From assembly GCA_033398695.1 (NCBI GenBank), contig CM065805.1, positions 73,624,762-73,688,761 on the forward strand: a stretch of DNA of 64,000 bases. The letters are read 5' to 3'. Below, one piece after another: positions 12,197 to 23,555 of this stretch; within the stretch, counting starts at the first letter, position 1; every line of letters begins with the position of its first letter. Both the position numbers and the translations under genes were made by a program. Origin of the DNA: Orobanche coerulescens (Eukaryota > Streptophyta > Magnoliopsida > Lamiales > Orobanchaceae). The notes under the pieces are model-generated. The model saw only the letters and a list, made by a program, of their open reading frames with translations. It did no database searches and was not told where the DNA came from.

Positions 12197-12206
12197 CATT
12201 AAATAC
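12197..12206 (-). promoter_or_regulatory. TATA-like box, element A 3' LTR
   Basis: Reads GTATTTAATG on the minus strand, directly after the palindrome array. Element B has GTATATATGG at the homologous place, a better TATA box, which supports the assignment. In element A the box seems weakened. Confidence 0.5.
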
Positions 12207-12215
12207 TGCCGGAAG

Positions 12216-12859
12216 TTACGGCCGTAACTCGGCCCTCTTACGGCCGTAACTTTCCAAGTCAACGGCCTTACGGCCGTAACCGGCCAACTCGTACGGCCGT
12301 AACTCGGCTTCGTCCGAAAGCCTGCCGACAGACTTACGGCCGTAACCGCTCCTGAGTTACGGGCGTAACCCGCCTTCGTCAAAAACATCCGTCGACACCC
12401 TTACGGCCGTAACCGCACACCTTACGGCCGTAACTCGGATGATACGGCCGTATCCGGCCAAACTTACGGGCGTAAGCCCTCTTCGTCGAAAACGACCAGG
12501 CACCTTGCCTGCCGCGTACGGCCGTAATCGGCCAAGCCTTACGGCCGTACCTTCCTCGACTTACGGCCGTATGCCGCAACCCTTACGGCCGTAAGTCACC
12601 CTTGGTCGACAACACCCAAAATTTACGAACACCACTTACGGCCGTATCTCACCTGCCTTACGGCCGTAACTCACCTTCGGCCAAAAATGTCTCGGTAGCC
12701 TGCTTTGGACGCGTCTGGCCAGAATCCTGACCTTACGGCCGTACCTGCTCAACTTACGGCCGTACCACAAGACCTTACGGCCGTAAGTCCCTTTCGTCCA
12801 AATGGCCTGAAAACACGAACCCATGTTACGGCCGTAACCCAAAGTCCTTACGGTCGTAA
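12216..12859. repeat. array of about 21 TTACGGCCGTAA palindromes (element A 3' LTR)
   Basis: I count about 21 copies of the 12-bp palindrome TTACGGCCGTAA or one- to two-base variants (e.g. TACGGCCGTA, TTACGGGCGTAA), spaced irregularly about 20-75 bp apart. The core CGGCCG is the best conserved part and the sequence between copies is not repeated. The array ends about 10 bp upstream (minus-strand sense) of a TATA-like word at 12197-12206. Confidence 0.95.
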
Positions 12860-13208
12860 CTCGATGCTGGCCAAGTTGAAAAATCCGATAACTCTGATTC
12901 CTCGCTACGACTGATGAATGATCCGACATAACATACGAATGTGAAAATGAACAAGTCTAAAACAAGCCACAGATGATGCTCCCAGTATACGACTACCAAT
13001 CACGATGAAAATAATAATACTCCCGTCGGTCTCTAAACGGAGATGACATGCCGATCGGTAACTAATATACGATTACAACATGCCAACAGTGAACACAATG
13101 AATGAATCAAGAATGATGAGTGATTATTAACGAGTGAGAATTACTGAGTGACAATTACAGACTGATAATTACTGAATGAAAATGAATGAATTACAACCGG
13201 GTATTACA

Positions 13209-13221
13209 TACTCCCCCCCTT
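13209..13221 (-). other. Element A polypurine tract
   Basis: Reads AAGGGGGGGAGTA on the minus strand, directly before the 3' LTR start TGTAATACC. Confidence 0.9.
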
Positions 13222-13231
13222 AAAAAGAGTT

Positions 13232-13691
13232 TTGTCCCCGAAACTAAGGGTCAAACAACTCGGGATGACTCTCCCACATACTCTCCTCGGTTTCCCAAGT
13301 GGCCTCTTCGACTCCGTGTCTGGACCACTGAATCTTGACCAAAGGGATCGTCTTGTTCCTCAACTATTTGATTCGCCGCTCCAACACTCGTACAGGACGC
13401 TCCTCGTACGAATGATCATCTGCGATCTCGATTTCGTCAAACTGAAGTATGTGGCTCGGGTCGGCAACATACTTCCGCAACTGAGAGACGTGAAACACAT
13501 TATGAATTCGACTCAATGCCGGAGGTAAAGCCAATCGGTAAGCTAACTCGCCTACTCGATCCAAAATTTCAAACGGTCCAATGAATCTCGGACTCAACTT
13601 CCCCCGTTTTCCGAAACGGAAAATACCTCGACTCGGGGATACCTTGACCAAAACATGGTCACCCGTCTCGAACTCTAGTGGTCGTCGACGT
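13232..13691 (-). pseudogene. Element A integrase C-terminus and chromodomain
   Basis: 13364-13651 encodes the integrase C-terminal part ([20 protein letters not shown], then IGPFEIL and [12 protein letters not shown]). After a TAG at 13364-13366 the same frame continues through the chromodomain (about 13364-13250: VQWSRHGVEEATWETEE, then MWESHPELF) to a stop at 13247. The single in-frame stop separates integrase from its chromodomain; a frameshift near 13690 separates this part from the integrase core. Chromodomains of this group bind histone marks and bias insertion towards heterochromatin, which fits a satellite location. Confidence 0.88.
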
Positions 13692-14384
13692 TTATCCGCA
13701 TACGATTTTACGACTCGAAATCGTCAACATACGACTCTTGATCAAAGCTACCTTCTCCCGGGCTATAAGCATATCGGGCTCGGTGCCGATTGATTCTGAC
13801 AAGTCATCCCAACACAAAGGAGAGCGACAACGACGACCGTACAAGGCCTCGTAAGGTGCCATCTTAATGGAAGCATGCCAACTATTATTATACGTGAACT
13901 CGATCAATGGTAGTTGGGCTTCCCAATCGTCCTTCCAATCGAGGACGCATGCCCTCAACATGTCTTCTAATGTCTGAATAGTCCTCTCTGATTGTCCGTC
14001 GGACTGAGGATGAAAAGCGGTACTGAGATTGAGCTGAGTTCCCATAGCACGATGAACTGATTTCCAAAAATGAGACACAAATCGTCCGTCACGATCGGAA
14101 ACGATACTCTTAGGAGTACCGTGCAGTCTCACTATCTCCTTGATGAACAACTGAGCCAGTCTCTCGGGACCCCACGTATCCTTGATCTCAAGGAAATGAG
14201 CTGATTTGGTTAAGCGGTCCACGATCACCCAGATCGTATTCATGCCACGACGACTCGTCGGCAAACTCGTGATGAAATCCATAGAAATGTCTTCCCACTT
14301 CCACTCGGGAATAGGAAGAGGTTTCAGCATACCCGCCGGCCGCTGATGTTCAATCTTAACTTGTTGATAGGTTAAGCATCTCTA
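13692..14384 (-). pseudogene. Element A integrase core
   Basis: The 212-codon frame 13692-14330 holds the integrase core with an intact D-D-E triad: D in ISMDFITSLP, D in IVSDRDGRF, E in QSERTIQTLED. It ends in a frameshift after KSRMLT. Upstream, 14331-14384 carries the end of the zinc-binding domain (RCLTYQQ), where the last Cys of the expected C-x2-C pair is Tyr, and an in-frame TAG at about 14382-14384. The core is preserved but the protein is split. Confidence 0.88.
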
Positions 14385-14684
14385 AACAAATTCTGCGAGT
14401 TCTCGCTTCATATTACTCCACCAGTAATTTTGTTTCAAGTCCTTGTACATCTTGCTGGACCCCGGATGAACAGAATAAGGGGTAGCATGAGCTTCTCTCA
14501 AAATCGAGTTTTTCAACTCGTCATTCGCCGGTACGCACAACCGATTCTTAAATCTCAAAAGTCCATCCTCGTGGACCACGAATCCAGGGGCTTTCCCCTG
14601 AGCCACATCCTCACGGATGCGCAACAATGAAGGGTCTGAACTCTGATTCTCTCTGATTACCTCCTCAAGTGACGATGAAATCTA
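14385..14684 (-). pseudogene. Element A RNase H-integrase linker and integrase zinc domain N-part
   Basis: Open from about 14678 down to the TAG at 14382. It contains the linker ([15 protein letters not shown]) and the HH half of the HHCC domain ([20 protein letters not shown]). A TAG at the upstream edge (about 14682) replaces the GAG seen in element C, cutting it from RNase H. Confidence 0.85.
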
Positions 14685-16196
14685 TAACATACAAAGCTGT
14701 CCCTGAACTCGCTGAAGCCAGACCTCGATCTCGGGTCTAAGGAATTCCTGCTGAAGCTCCTTCTGAATTGTTAGACGAGCAAGCATCTGCTCCTGTACGG
14801 ACTTTCGACTCAAGGCGTCGGCGACAACGTTCGCCTTGCCCGGGTGGTAAAGGATCTTGATATCATAATCTTTAATTAATTCCAACCACCGTCTCTGTCG
14901 CATATTTAACTCCTTCTGAGTAAATATATACTTTAAACTCTTATGATCAGTGAATATCTGACAGGTAACGCCATAAAGATAATGACGCCAAATTTTCAAA
15001 GCGAACACCACGGCTGCTAGCTCCAGGTCGTGTGTCGGATAATTAACCTCGTAAGGTCTCAATTGCCGTGAAGCATAGGCAATAACCTTCCCATTCTGCA
15101 TGAGTACACATCCGAGACCCTGTCCGGACGCATCGCTATAATCCACAAATCCCTCCGTCCCCTGCGGAAAGGAAAGTACAGGTGCTGACATTAATCGGCT
15201 CTTGAGTTCCTCAAAACTCTGCTGATACGCGTTGGACCACGTGTATTTCTTATCCTTCCGCAATAAGTTCGTCAAGGGTTGAGCAATTTTAGAAAATCCT
15301 TCCACAAATCGCCGATAATAACCCGCTAATCCGAGGAAACTTCGGATTTCCTTAACGCTCTTCGGAGGTAGCCAATCTCGAATAGCCTCCGCCTTCTGAG
15401 GGTCGACACGAACTCCGTCTGACGAAATTACATGTCCGAGAAAAGTCACTTCGGACATCCAGAACTCGCATTTGGAAAACTTTCCAAAAAGTTGCTCTCG
15501 TCTCAACACGTCGAGAACCTGATGAAGATGAACCTCGTGATCCTCTCGGCTACGAGAATAAATCAAAATATCGTCGATGAAGACAACAACAAACTGATCC
15601 AAAAAGTCGATGAAAACCCGATTCATTAATTCTATGAATACCGCAGGTGCATTAGTTAGCCCGAACGGCATAACTACGAACTCATAATGACCATAGCGTG
15701 TTCGAAACGCCGTCCTTGCGATATCCGACTCTCGAATCCGCAACTGGTGATATCCAGATCTTAAGTCGATCTTGGAAAATACTGAAGCTCCCTGAAGTTG
15801 ATCTAAAAGATCATCAATACGGGGTAAGGGATACTTATTCTTGATTGTCACTCTGTTCAACTCCCGATAATCGATACACAAACGAAATGAACCATCCTTC
15901 TTCTTGACAAACAACACGGGTGCTCCCCATGGAGACGCACTCGGTCGGATATAACCCTTCTCGAACAACTCCTCAAGTTGGTTCTTTAATTCCTGCATTT
16001 CGGTCAGCGCAATCCGGTACGGTGCCTTTGATATCGGAGATGTACCAGGCTCCAACTCAATCGTGAATTCCACATCTCTCTGTGGAGGCAAACCAGGTAA
16101 CTCGTCTGGAAAAACGTCGGCATACTCCCTCACTACCAGAATATCCGTCAACAATACTGATGATTTCTCGGTTTTGGTCATATAGCACCAATACAT
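14682..16196 (-). CDS. Element A reverse transcriptase and RNase H
   Basis: A 504-codon open frame. RT spans about residues 60-270 with [17 protein letters not shown], the palm motif MPFGLTNAP and the catalytic box FIDDILIYS (F-x-D-D form usual in Ty3/gypsy). RNase H is at about residues 350-470 with D in YSDASGQG, E in DLELAAV, D in FTDHKSL and D in VVADALSRK, so all four acidic residues are present. It is the best preserved part of element A. The first Met is internal to the polyprotein; the protease-RT linker lies in another frame upstream. It would copy the genomic RNA to cDNA inside the particle, with priming at 18437-18448. Confidence 0.93.
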   Translation of the reverse strand: MYWCYMTKTEKSSVLLTDILVVREYADVFPDELPGLPPQRDVEFTIELEPGTSPISKAPYRIALTEMQELKNQLEELFEKGYIRPSASPWGAPVLFVKKKDGSFRLCIDYRELNRVTIKNKYPLPRIDDLLDQLQGASVFSKIDLRSGYHQLRIRESDIARTAFRTRYGHYEFVVMPFGLTNAPAVFIELMNRVFIDFLDQFVVVFIDDILIYSRSREDHEVHLHQVLDVLRREQLFGKFSKCEFWMSEVTFLGHVISSDGVRVDPQKAEAIRDWLPPKSVKEIRSFLGLAGYYRRFVEGFSKIAQPLTNLLRKDKKYTWSNAYQQSFEELKSRLMSAPVLSFPQGTEGFVDYSDASGQGLGCVLMQNGKVIAYASRQLRPYEVNYPTHDLELAAVVFALKIWRHYLYGVTCQIFTDHKSLKYIFTQKELNMRQRRWLELIKDYDIKILYHPGKANVVADALSRKSVQEQMLARLTIQKELQQEFLRPEIEVWLQRVQGQLCML

Positions 16197-17062
16197 CCCT
16201 GACTGAGTAATCGCACTGCTTTCATCAAATTAATGACCTTACCAGAACAGCCGGGATTGCCTTCCTGAAACACACATTCAACCCCATCGTCTGCAATGAT
16301 AGTGATCATACGCTTACGGACGCTAATGATGGCATCATGACGATCCATCCAATCAATACCCAAGATGACGTCGTCCCTCGGCAAATCTACTACGATTAGG
16401 TCCGCTGGCCATACACGACCATGAAACTGAATCGGACAATTCTGAATCTCACGATTACCGATAATTCGTCTACCATCAGGTAGGCCGATGACATAAGGCT
16501 CACAACTAGTAGCACTACCCAGACACAGTCTACTCAAACATGACTCGGAAATGAATGAATGCGATGCACCAATATCAAAAAGGGTACACACAGGTTGAGA
16601 TAGAATATCGAGTGTACCTGAGATCATTCGGGCCTCGGGATCATCGATCTTCTTCATCTCATAAATCCGGGGCTTGCTAGTCCCGGCACCGGACGCTCTC
16701 GTCTGCTGGCTATAAGATCCCCCTCTAGTCGCTCCTGTCATTTTAAACGACGCCGATTGAGTGGCCTGATTCTGAACGGCTGACTGCTTCGGGGCTTGAG
16801 ATGACATCTGAGTAGGTTTGGAGTCCCTACGGCAAAAACGGGCCTTATGCCCAGCAATTCCACAATTATGACATGTGATAGTCTGTCTCGGACACTTGGT
16901 ACTGAGGTGGCCAAGATCCCCACAGTTAAAACAGGTGATGGCCGAACTGGCCGCTCGAGACTGAGATTCCGTGGGTTTAGACGACACAGGAGGTCGCTCA
17001 GAAAAAGCAGAGCCCGCACGGGGTTTCTTGAAGGTTGTCTGACCGCCCTCGGGCCAAGTTAC
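16178..17062 (-). pseudogene. Element A gag zinc knuckles and aspartic protease, catalytic Thr changed
   Basis: Open in the frame 16178-17146; gag homology enters this frame at about 17060 after a frameshift. It shows two CCHC knuckles, [14 protein letters not shown] and CHNCGIAGHKARFC (about 16840-16935), then a retropepsin (about 16270-16590) with [12 protein letters not shown]. The active-site triplet reads D-I-G (codon ATT at 16571-16573) where element C has D-T-G (ACT). Retropepsins need D-T/S-G, so this protease is probably inactive. A frame change to RT lies near 16180-16196. Confidence 0.9.
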
Positions 17063-17960
17063 GATTCTTCGATTTCTTGCTAGCAGACGAAGGTTGCCGC
17101 TTAGCAATCTCCTTAGCAGTAAGCTCATAGGTGAGAGCTTTCTCAATGAATTCAGCCAACGTGGTGCAATTATGATTAAGCAACTGTAGTCTCATACGGG
17201 GTTTCAGCCTCTTGCTGAAATACTTAATCTTATCTGCCTCAGAATGAATGATAGATGAGGCGAACGGAAGAAGTTCCTGAAATTTCTCGGCAATGGCGAG
17301 AACATCCTCGTCTGATGAGGGGTCGGGAGTGAGTAACTCTGACAGCTTGGCCTCTCTGAGTGGGGCCGGATAATACCTCTCCATCATGAGAGTTTTGAAC
17401 TGATTCCATGTACATGATCCTTCGGTGGGCTTCAACGACAACCACCAAGAATGAGCGCTCTTACCCAGGTAGTAAGCCACAACAGAAACTTTGTGTCCTT
17501 CGGGACACTCCACCATAGCAAACAACTTCTCGAAATGTTCGAGCCAATGAATAATATCTGCCGGCTCAGACGAGCCCTCGAAAGTCGGTGGCCTCTGGCG
17601 AGAGATGTCGCCGATGATATTGCTCACATTCCTCTCTTGCCTCTGAGGTGGCGGCGGAGGAGCCTGTTGATTTTGAGTAGTGGAGTTATGCATCGTCTCC
17701 ATCAGTTGTGCCATCTGGGTCATTTGGGCCATCATGCCCTGCATAAAAGTGAGTGGGTCAACCCGGACACCTTCTGACTGAGCCGTGTCCCGGGTACGAC
17801 TCCCCGTTAGTGAATGATCGCGTCCAGGTGAATGAGTGGCAGCGTCGCTACTCGATGAATTAGCATTATTTCTCATGTTTGCACGTGTGTTCACGTGAGT
17901 TCTCGGGATTCGGCCCGCTCCACGGCCTCGTCCTCCTCGTCCTCTGCCAGCTCTTTCCAT
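16998..17960 (-). pseudogene. Element A gag (capsid region), frameshifted at the C-terminus
   Basis: Starts [17 protein letters not shown], the same start as element C, preceded by a 0.5-kb leader. The N-terminus is Arg/Gly-rich, the middle has a Q-rich stretch and six consecutive prolines, and the retrotransposon gag domain (about residues 115-270) includes [20 protein letters not shown] and MMERYYPAP. After residue ~300 (KNRN) a frameshift moves the zinc-knuckle part to another frame (see 16178-17062). Gag forms the particle shell and packages RNA; here it would lack its nucleic-acid-binding tail. Confidence 0.92.
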
Positions 17961-18436
17961 ACTGAAGTAGGAAAGTCACATGATGATTATATTTCCCGCA
18001 TGAATATCACGTTATGATTATGATATGGGATGATGAAAATGAGCATACACGCTTAAATACAGCGATTACATGAATGCTTAATTGACGTGACATGATTATC
18101 TGATGAAGTTACTGAAATGATTATCTTGAATGAGTTAACAAGATTAATGATTTGATCTTCCTTATCAACAACTGAATAATGAAATGAATTGACTGATTAA
18201 TGAGTTAACCTGACCGTCCTGGTCAAAGTGACAATGATGATTGAGGATTGTTAACTGATGAATTATGAATGAATGAATATTGCCAGGAATTACCATGGCA
18301 TTAGAAATCTTACAGTTCTTGGTCTGATTGGCTCGGCATTTGCACAGGTCACACGTGACGCGAAAGTCCAATGATACTAGTCCGATGACGATGATTTCAA
18401 ATGAGACATGACTTGGAGGGTAGTATTCAAAACCAC
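17961..18436 (-). other. Element A 5' leader
   Basis: Non-coding stretch between the primer site and the gag start, AT-rich with many GATTATG/TGAATGA words. The 113-codon frame at 18165-18506 crosses the primer site into the LTR and has no family signature. Confidence 0.75.
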
Positions 18437-18448
18437 GCTCCGATACCA
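18437..18448 (-). other. Element A primer binding site
   Basis: Reads TGGTATCGGAGC on the minus strand, four bases inside the 5' LTR end (GGTGTTACA). It matches the initiator-Met tRNA type with one difference and is the same word as in the copia, CRM and C elements here. Confidence 0.9.
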
Positions 18449-20092
18449 ACTCTGTAACACCCCAAACTAGGCGGATATTACAGTGCCGTGGACCCCGAGG
18501 ACCCACCGTGCAAATGAAAAGGATGAATTACACAGGTAAATGTAGTACCGAACCACATTATAACATCAATTACTCCGAGTAGGAGTTTCATACAACACAC
18601 CTGTGATAATATAGAATACTTTTGTATCTTCTGTGACGATAAATTACACGACTTGAATGAAATGAGTATTCGACGGAATGTCTGCAGCTGAATAAGTAAA
18701 GAAAACATGAATGATCAATACATGATGAAAGGATTTGGGGCCCCCTTCTAGTATCACTGGGACTCCCCGCCGTCATCGTGCTCTCCCTGCGCCTTTGCCT
18801 TGCCATGACCTGAAAAACAGTATCCCCAAACGGGGTCAGTTATACAGAACAACAATCCTCAAGGGTTGAAAATACACAATCATGAATTACTGAAGTTATG
18901 AAATATCCTTAATTATGAATTACGCTGAAGAGACCATAGTACGCCCGTAGTGTTCTGTGCGAGTGTACAAGACGAATGACCGGACACACCCATCCTTGTA
19001 CCTAATTAGTCTCACGGTGTAACGCTTTCCCGTGTGCACGGTCCAATGTATCGGTGAACCCAATACATAACCATCGTGTGCCCGACTAAAAATTCCACAC
19101 AGCCACACCCGGCCACGCAATATGAACCCAGAAGGTCACATGAACGAGAATGACCACAATGAATGACAATGAATAATTAATTAGACAAGGACAAGATGAC
19201 TCACCGATATGAAAGTAATAGTAACGTGATTGATAACCCAATGAAATGATTTGGAACCGTCGTTCCTCGTGAATGAAATGATTATTCGACAATTACAAGT
19301 CTCAAAATGATTATTATTATGATGAATGAATTATGATTATGAACAATCAACAACGAAAGGAATGAGTATCCTTTTTAACCGAGTAAGATTTAACTTACAC
19401 AACAACGATGAAGAATGTCCGTCCACGAACAACGTCCTAACCAAGATACCGGTCGCTCGAACAACCTTAATTCAATACAATTACCAACAATCCGATCAAT
19501 AACGAATTAAACACGAATATAACGAACTCAAGACGTCGATACGATTAAACCTAGTTCATTGGGGCATTATATCGAACACTTAGAGGCCAACTTCGATTGA
19601 TTACAACTAAACCTCAACAATACCAACTTCAAATCCCCAAGAAGTGATTCAAATCAACAAAACATCTCCAATACGATCAATAATCCGTTATGAATATCCA
19701 AAAACGTGATTATAACAACAATTAATCGAAAATCCCTAAATCCAACTCGATATTCAAAGTGTTCTGGAATAATCCCTCAATAATCCAATGAATCCTTATA
19801 CAAACTCATAATCATATACATATCCCTTCATATAACATGATTATAACGTCCAAAAACATCATAACTCAACACAAAATCGAAATCCAAGTTGTTGAAGAAA
19901 TTACCTCTTGAAGATCCAACCACTTCGATCCGATGAACACGAGTTAAAACGAGTATCCAAGCTTCTCAAAGGAATGAAGATGATGAAGATTACACACTCA
20001 AGTGATTGATGATGATAAAATATCTCTCTCAACCCTCTCTCTCGGATGAAGAAGGAAAAATGAAGAAGTGAGGAGAAATGACCCGGCCAAGT

Positions 20093-20102
20093 CATTAAAT
20101 AC
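20093..20102 (-). promoter_or_regulatory. TATA-like box, element A 5' LTR
   Basis: GTATTTAATG on the minus strand, 10 bp downstream of the palindrome array, upstream of the presumed transcription start of element A. Confidence 0.5.
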
Positions 20103-20111
20103 TGCCGGAAG

Positions 20112-20743
20112 TTACGGCCGTAACTCGGCCCTCTTACGGCCGTAACTTTCCAAGTCAACGGCCTTACGGCCGTAATCGCCAACTCAGACGGCCGTAACTT
20201 CGCTTCGTCAGAAAGCTCGCTGACTTACGGCCAGAATCGCCTCGAGTTACGGCGTAACCCGCCTTCATCAAAACATCCGCCGACACCCTTACGGCCAGAA
20301 CCGCACACCTTACGGCCGTAATTTCGGATGATACGGCCGCATTCTGCCAAACTTACGGGCGTAAGCCCTCTTCGTCAACGACCGTGCACCTTGCTCGCCA
20401 CAGACGGCCAGAATCGCCAAGCCTTACGGTCGTACCTTCCTCGACTTACGGCCGTATGCCGCAACCCTTATGGCCGTAAGTCACCCTTGGTCGACAACAC
20501 CCAAAATTTACGAACACCACTTACGGCCGTATCTCACCTGCCTTACGGCCGTAACTCACCTTCGGCCAAAAATGTCTCGGTAGCCTTTGACGCCAGACGG
20601 CCAGAATCGCCAGCCTTTACGGCCGTACCTGCTCAACTTACGGTCGTACCACAAGACCTTACGGCCGTAAGTCCCTTTCGTCCAAATGGCCTGAAAACAC
20701 GAACCCATGTTGCGGCCGTAGCCCAAAGTCCTTACGGCCGTAA
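20112..20743. repeat. TTACGGCCGTAA palindrome array (element A 5' LTR)
   Basis: Homologous to 12216-12859 with the same order of copies. Several copies here read ACGGCCAGAATC in place of a GGCCGTA-type half-site, and spacers have lost one to three bases. The TATA-like word GTATTTAATG (minus strand) follows at 20093-20102. Confidence 0.93.
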
Positions 20744-21092
20744 CTCGATGCTGGCCAAGTTGAAAAATCCGATAACTCCGATTCCTCGCTACGACTGATG
20801 AATGATCCGACATAACATACGAATGTGAAAATGAACAAGTCTAAAACAAGCCACAGATGATGCTCCCAGTATACGACTACCAATCACGATGAAAATAATA
20901 ATACTCTCGTCGGTCTCTAAACGGAGATGACATGCCGATCGGTAACTAATATACGATTACAACATGCCAACAGTGAACACAATGAATGAATCAAGAATGA
21001 TGAGTGATTATTAACGAGTGAGAATTACTGAGTGACAATTACAAACTGATAATTACTGAATGAAAATGAATGAATTACAACCGGGTATTACA

Positions 21093-22520
21093 GTTAAATG
21101 CATTCGAGTTGGAACTCTATGAAAACTCGGGTTTATTGATTAGATTCGAGCCTTTTGTAATCAGAATTGGCTATAACAGCTCCGATTAATCTTTTACTTC
21201 TTGATTAAGTCTTGTTGTAGCAAGAATTGGATAAATAATAGCTCCGATTCAGCTTTTACTTCTTGATTAAGTCTTGTTAATAGGACATAAGACCACGTTA
21301 CATGTATTCGAGTTGGAACTCTATGATAACTAGGGTTTATTGATTAGATTTGAGCCTTTTGAACTCAGAATTGGCTATAACGACTCTAATTAATCTTTTA
21401 CTTCTTGATTAAGTCTTGTTGTAGCAATGATTAGATATGGTAGCTCAGAGTAAACTTTTACTTCTTGATTAAGTCTTGTTAATAGGAGATAAGACCATGT
21501 TACATGTATTCGAGTTGGAACTCTATGAAAACTCGGGTTCATTGATTAGATTCGAGCCTTTTGTACTCAAAATTGGTTATAATATCTCCATTTAATCTTT
21601 TACTTCTTGATTAAGTCTTGTTGTACGAAAGATTGAATATAATAGCTCCGATTAAGCTTTTACTACTTCATTAAGTCTTGTTAATAGGAGATAAGACCAC
21701 GTTACATGCATTTGAGTTGGAACTCTATGAAAACTCGGGTTTATTGATTATATTCGAGCCTTTTGTACTCAGAATTGGCTATAACAACTCCGATTAATCT
21801 TTTACTTCTTGACTAAGTCTTGTTGTAGTAAGGATTGGATATAATAGCTCCGATTAACCTTTTACCTCTTGCTTAAGTTTTGTTAATAGGACATAAGACC
21901 ACGTTACATGTATTCGAATTGGAACTCTATGAAAACTAGGGTTTATTGATTAGATTCGAGCCTTTTGTACTCAGAATTGGCTATAACGGCTCCAATTAAT
22001 CTTTTACTTCTTGATTAAGTCTTGTTGTAGCAAGGATTAGATATGGTAGCTCAAATTAAACTTTTACTTCTTGATTAAGTCTTGTTAATAGGAGATAAGA
22101 CCATGTTACATGCATTCGAGTTGGAACTCTATAAAAACTCGGGTTCATTGATTAGATTCGAGCCTTTTATACTCAGAATTGGTTATAATAGCTCCGATTA
22201 ATCTTTTGCTTCTTGATTAAGTCTTGTTGTAGCAAGGATTGAATATAATAGCTTCTATTAAGCTTTTACTTCTTCATTAAGTATTGTTAATAGGAGATAA
22301 GACCATGTTACATGCATTCGAGTTGGAACTCTTTGAAAACTCGGGTTTATTGATTATATTCGAGCCTTTTGTACTCGGAATTGGCTATAACAACTCCAAT
22401 TAATCTTTTACTTCTTGATTAAGTCTTGTTGTAGCAAGGATTGAATATAATAGCTCCAATTAACCTTTTACCTCTTGATTAAGTCTTGTTAATAGGACAT
22501 AAGACCACGTTACATGTATT
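21093..22520. repeat. 202-bp satellite array, block 2
   Basis: About seven monomers between elements A and CRM. They include monomer variants also found in the long array, e.g. GACTAAGTCTTGTTGTAGTAAGG at 21811 and GTACGAAAGATTG at about 21624, so the higher-order order extends across the insertions. Confidence 0.97.
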
Positions 22521-23504
22521 TGATACGATATCAACTATTCCGATCGAAGAAGAGTCAATAAAAATCGACATCAACGATGATACAAATTTGCATGACCATG
22601 CATCATCATACTTAGGCGAAAAGAACACGCGGATTGGTGTTACGTTATTAATCGGAACTGGAGTAACCTAAAACATAACGACGAAATCGGTCCAAAGCAT
22701 GGAATTTTCGGCCAAAGTATGCTTGAAAGGGACTCATGTTTGTCTTCATATCTTTCACAAGATTTTGAAGAATCTCCTCCTCCCCACCTTCTTTGAATCG
22801 GCCGAAACATGCTACATGGTGGAGACTTTCCTCAAACTTTTTTCTTCATGTCAACATCACCAAATATAGTCCAAGATAGTTGAAGATATCATATCCAAAA
22901 TAAGTCATCAACTCCTCCCCACAAATCGGCCGAAATATGATCACTTGATGAAGACTTTCATCAAGTCTTTTTCTACATGTCAAAGTCATCCATGATATAG
23001 TCCAAGATGCTTGAAGATTGTTATCTTGTCCAAAATCTTTTCCTTCCCCACTCCACTTGACATCTCGGCCGAAGCATGCTAGGAAGGAGATTGGAAGTTC
23101 ATTTTTTTTCTTGTTTTTTTTATGACCTTATCCTTTGTAAACTACTATATATAGTAGTTCATTTGGTGATTGTAAACATCTTGAATATTAATAACATTGT
23201 ATTTCTCTTGAAATATACGTTGAACGAGTTCAACAAAAACCTTGGTTATTATTTCGACGCGTCTTGAATTATAACTTGATCAATTCTCAATAGGTCTTGA
23301 GGAGAGATTATCTTTATCGAGTTATAGGTCTAATTCGGTAAAACACATCCAAATCCATACACTATCCTACATCTCGGCCAAAAACCGTATAATTTCGGCC
23401 ACCACCTTGTATTTTTGGTTGATACTTTGATACTTGTCAAAACGTAATAACCTTCCGTTGTATTTTATACGCTTTACGTACACTTACATACGTAATTCGT
23501 ATCA
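22521..23504 (+). repeat. CRM-like 5' LTR
   Basis: Starts TGATACGATATC, ends ACGTAATTCGTATCA. The first ~150 bp is the same sequence that encodes the polyprotein tail in the 3' LTR; the open frame 22486-22671 is that tail without its body and is not a gene. Repeated TCGGCCGAAA-like words occur at about 22795-23060 and 23370-23400. Confidence 0.96.
23141..23158 (+). promoter_or_regulatory. TATA box within a perfect 18-bp palindrome, CRM-like 5' LTR
   Basis: ACTACTATATATAGTAGT is a perfect palindrome containing TATATATA, about 350 bp before the LTR end. It is conserved in the 3' LTR at 28383-28400 and is the best TATA candidate of this element. Confidence 0.6.
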
Positions 23505-23508
23505 TAAG

Positions 23509-23520
23509 TGGTATCGGAGA
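23509..23520 (+). other. CRM-like primer binding site
   Basis: TGGTATCGGAGA four bases after the LTR end TATCA, initiator-Met tRNA type. Confidence 0.88.
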
Positions 23521-23555
23521 CATTTGTCTCACGGTTCTCGACGTTACTCAAGAAG

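Larger units (their letters stand above)
10544..13208 (-). repeat. Element A 3' LTR (2,665 bp)
   Basis: Begins TGTAACACCCC on the plus strand, ends GGGTATTACA. It is a direct repeat of 18453-21092 and contains the palindrome array 12216-12859. Open frames within it (e.g. 12005-12388, 12379-12579, 12636-12929) translate the palindromes into YGRK-like repeats and are not genes. Confidence 0.96.
10544..21092 (-). mobile_element. Element A: full-length Tekay-like Ty3/gypsy chromovirus
   Basis: Two LTRs (10544-13208, 18453-21092) flank minus-strand gag-pol ending in a chromodomain. The target duplication GTTAA is at 10539-10543 and 21093-21097; joining the flanks gives uninterrupted satellite. 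LTR ends are TGTAATACC...GGTGTTACA on the minus strand. Domain order is gag, two zinc knuckles, protease, RT, RNase H, integrase, chromodomain, which with the chromodomain form suggests the Tekay (Del) clade. gag and integrase have frameshifts, pol has nonsense codons, and the protease motif is altered, so the copy is defective but recent: outside clustered differences its LTRs are nearly identical. Confidence 0.95.
18453..21092 (-). repeat. Element A 5' LTR (2,640 bp)
   Basis: Direct repeat of 10544-13208. Very similar over about 18890-20100, with clusters of small indels at 18480-18730 and 20170-20610 that fall mostly on CAG/CTG/CCGG words. Followed at 21093 by the TSD GTTAA. Confidence 0.96.

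Noticed and set aside
12005..12929. Minus-strand open frames with repeated YGRK/YGRN peptides (also at 19901-20182, 20556-20813, 33569-33952, 34103-34303, 40554-41287) as a repetitive or Arg-rich protein
   Set aside because: They are translations of the TTACGGCCGTAA palindromes inside LTRs. The frame changes between copies of the same LTR and there is no conserved start.
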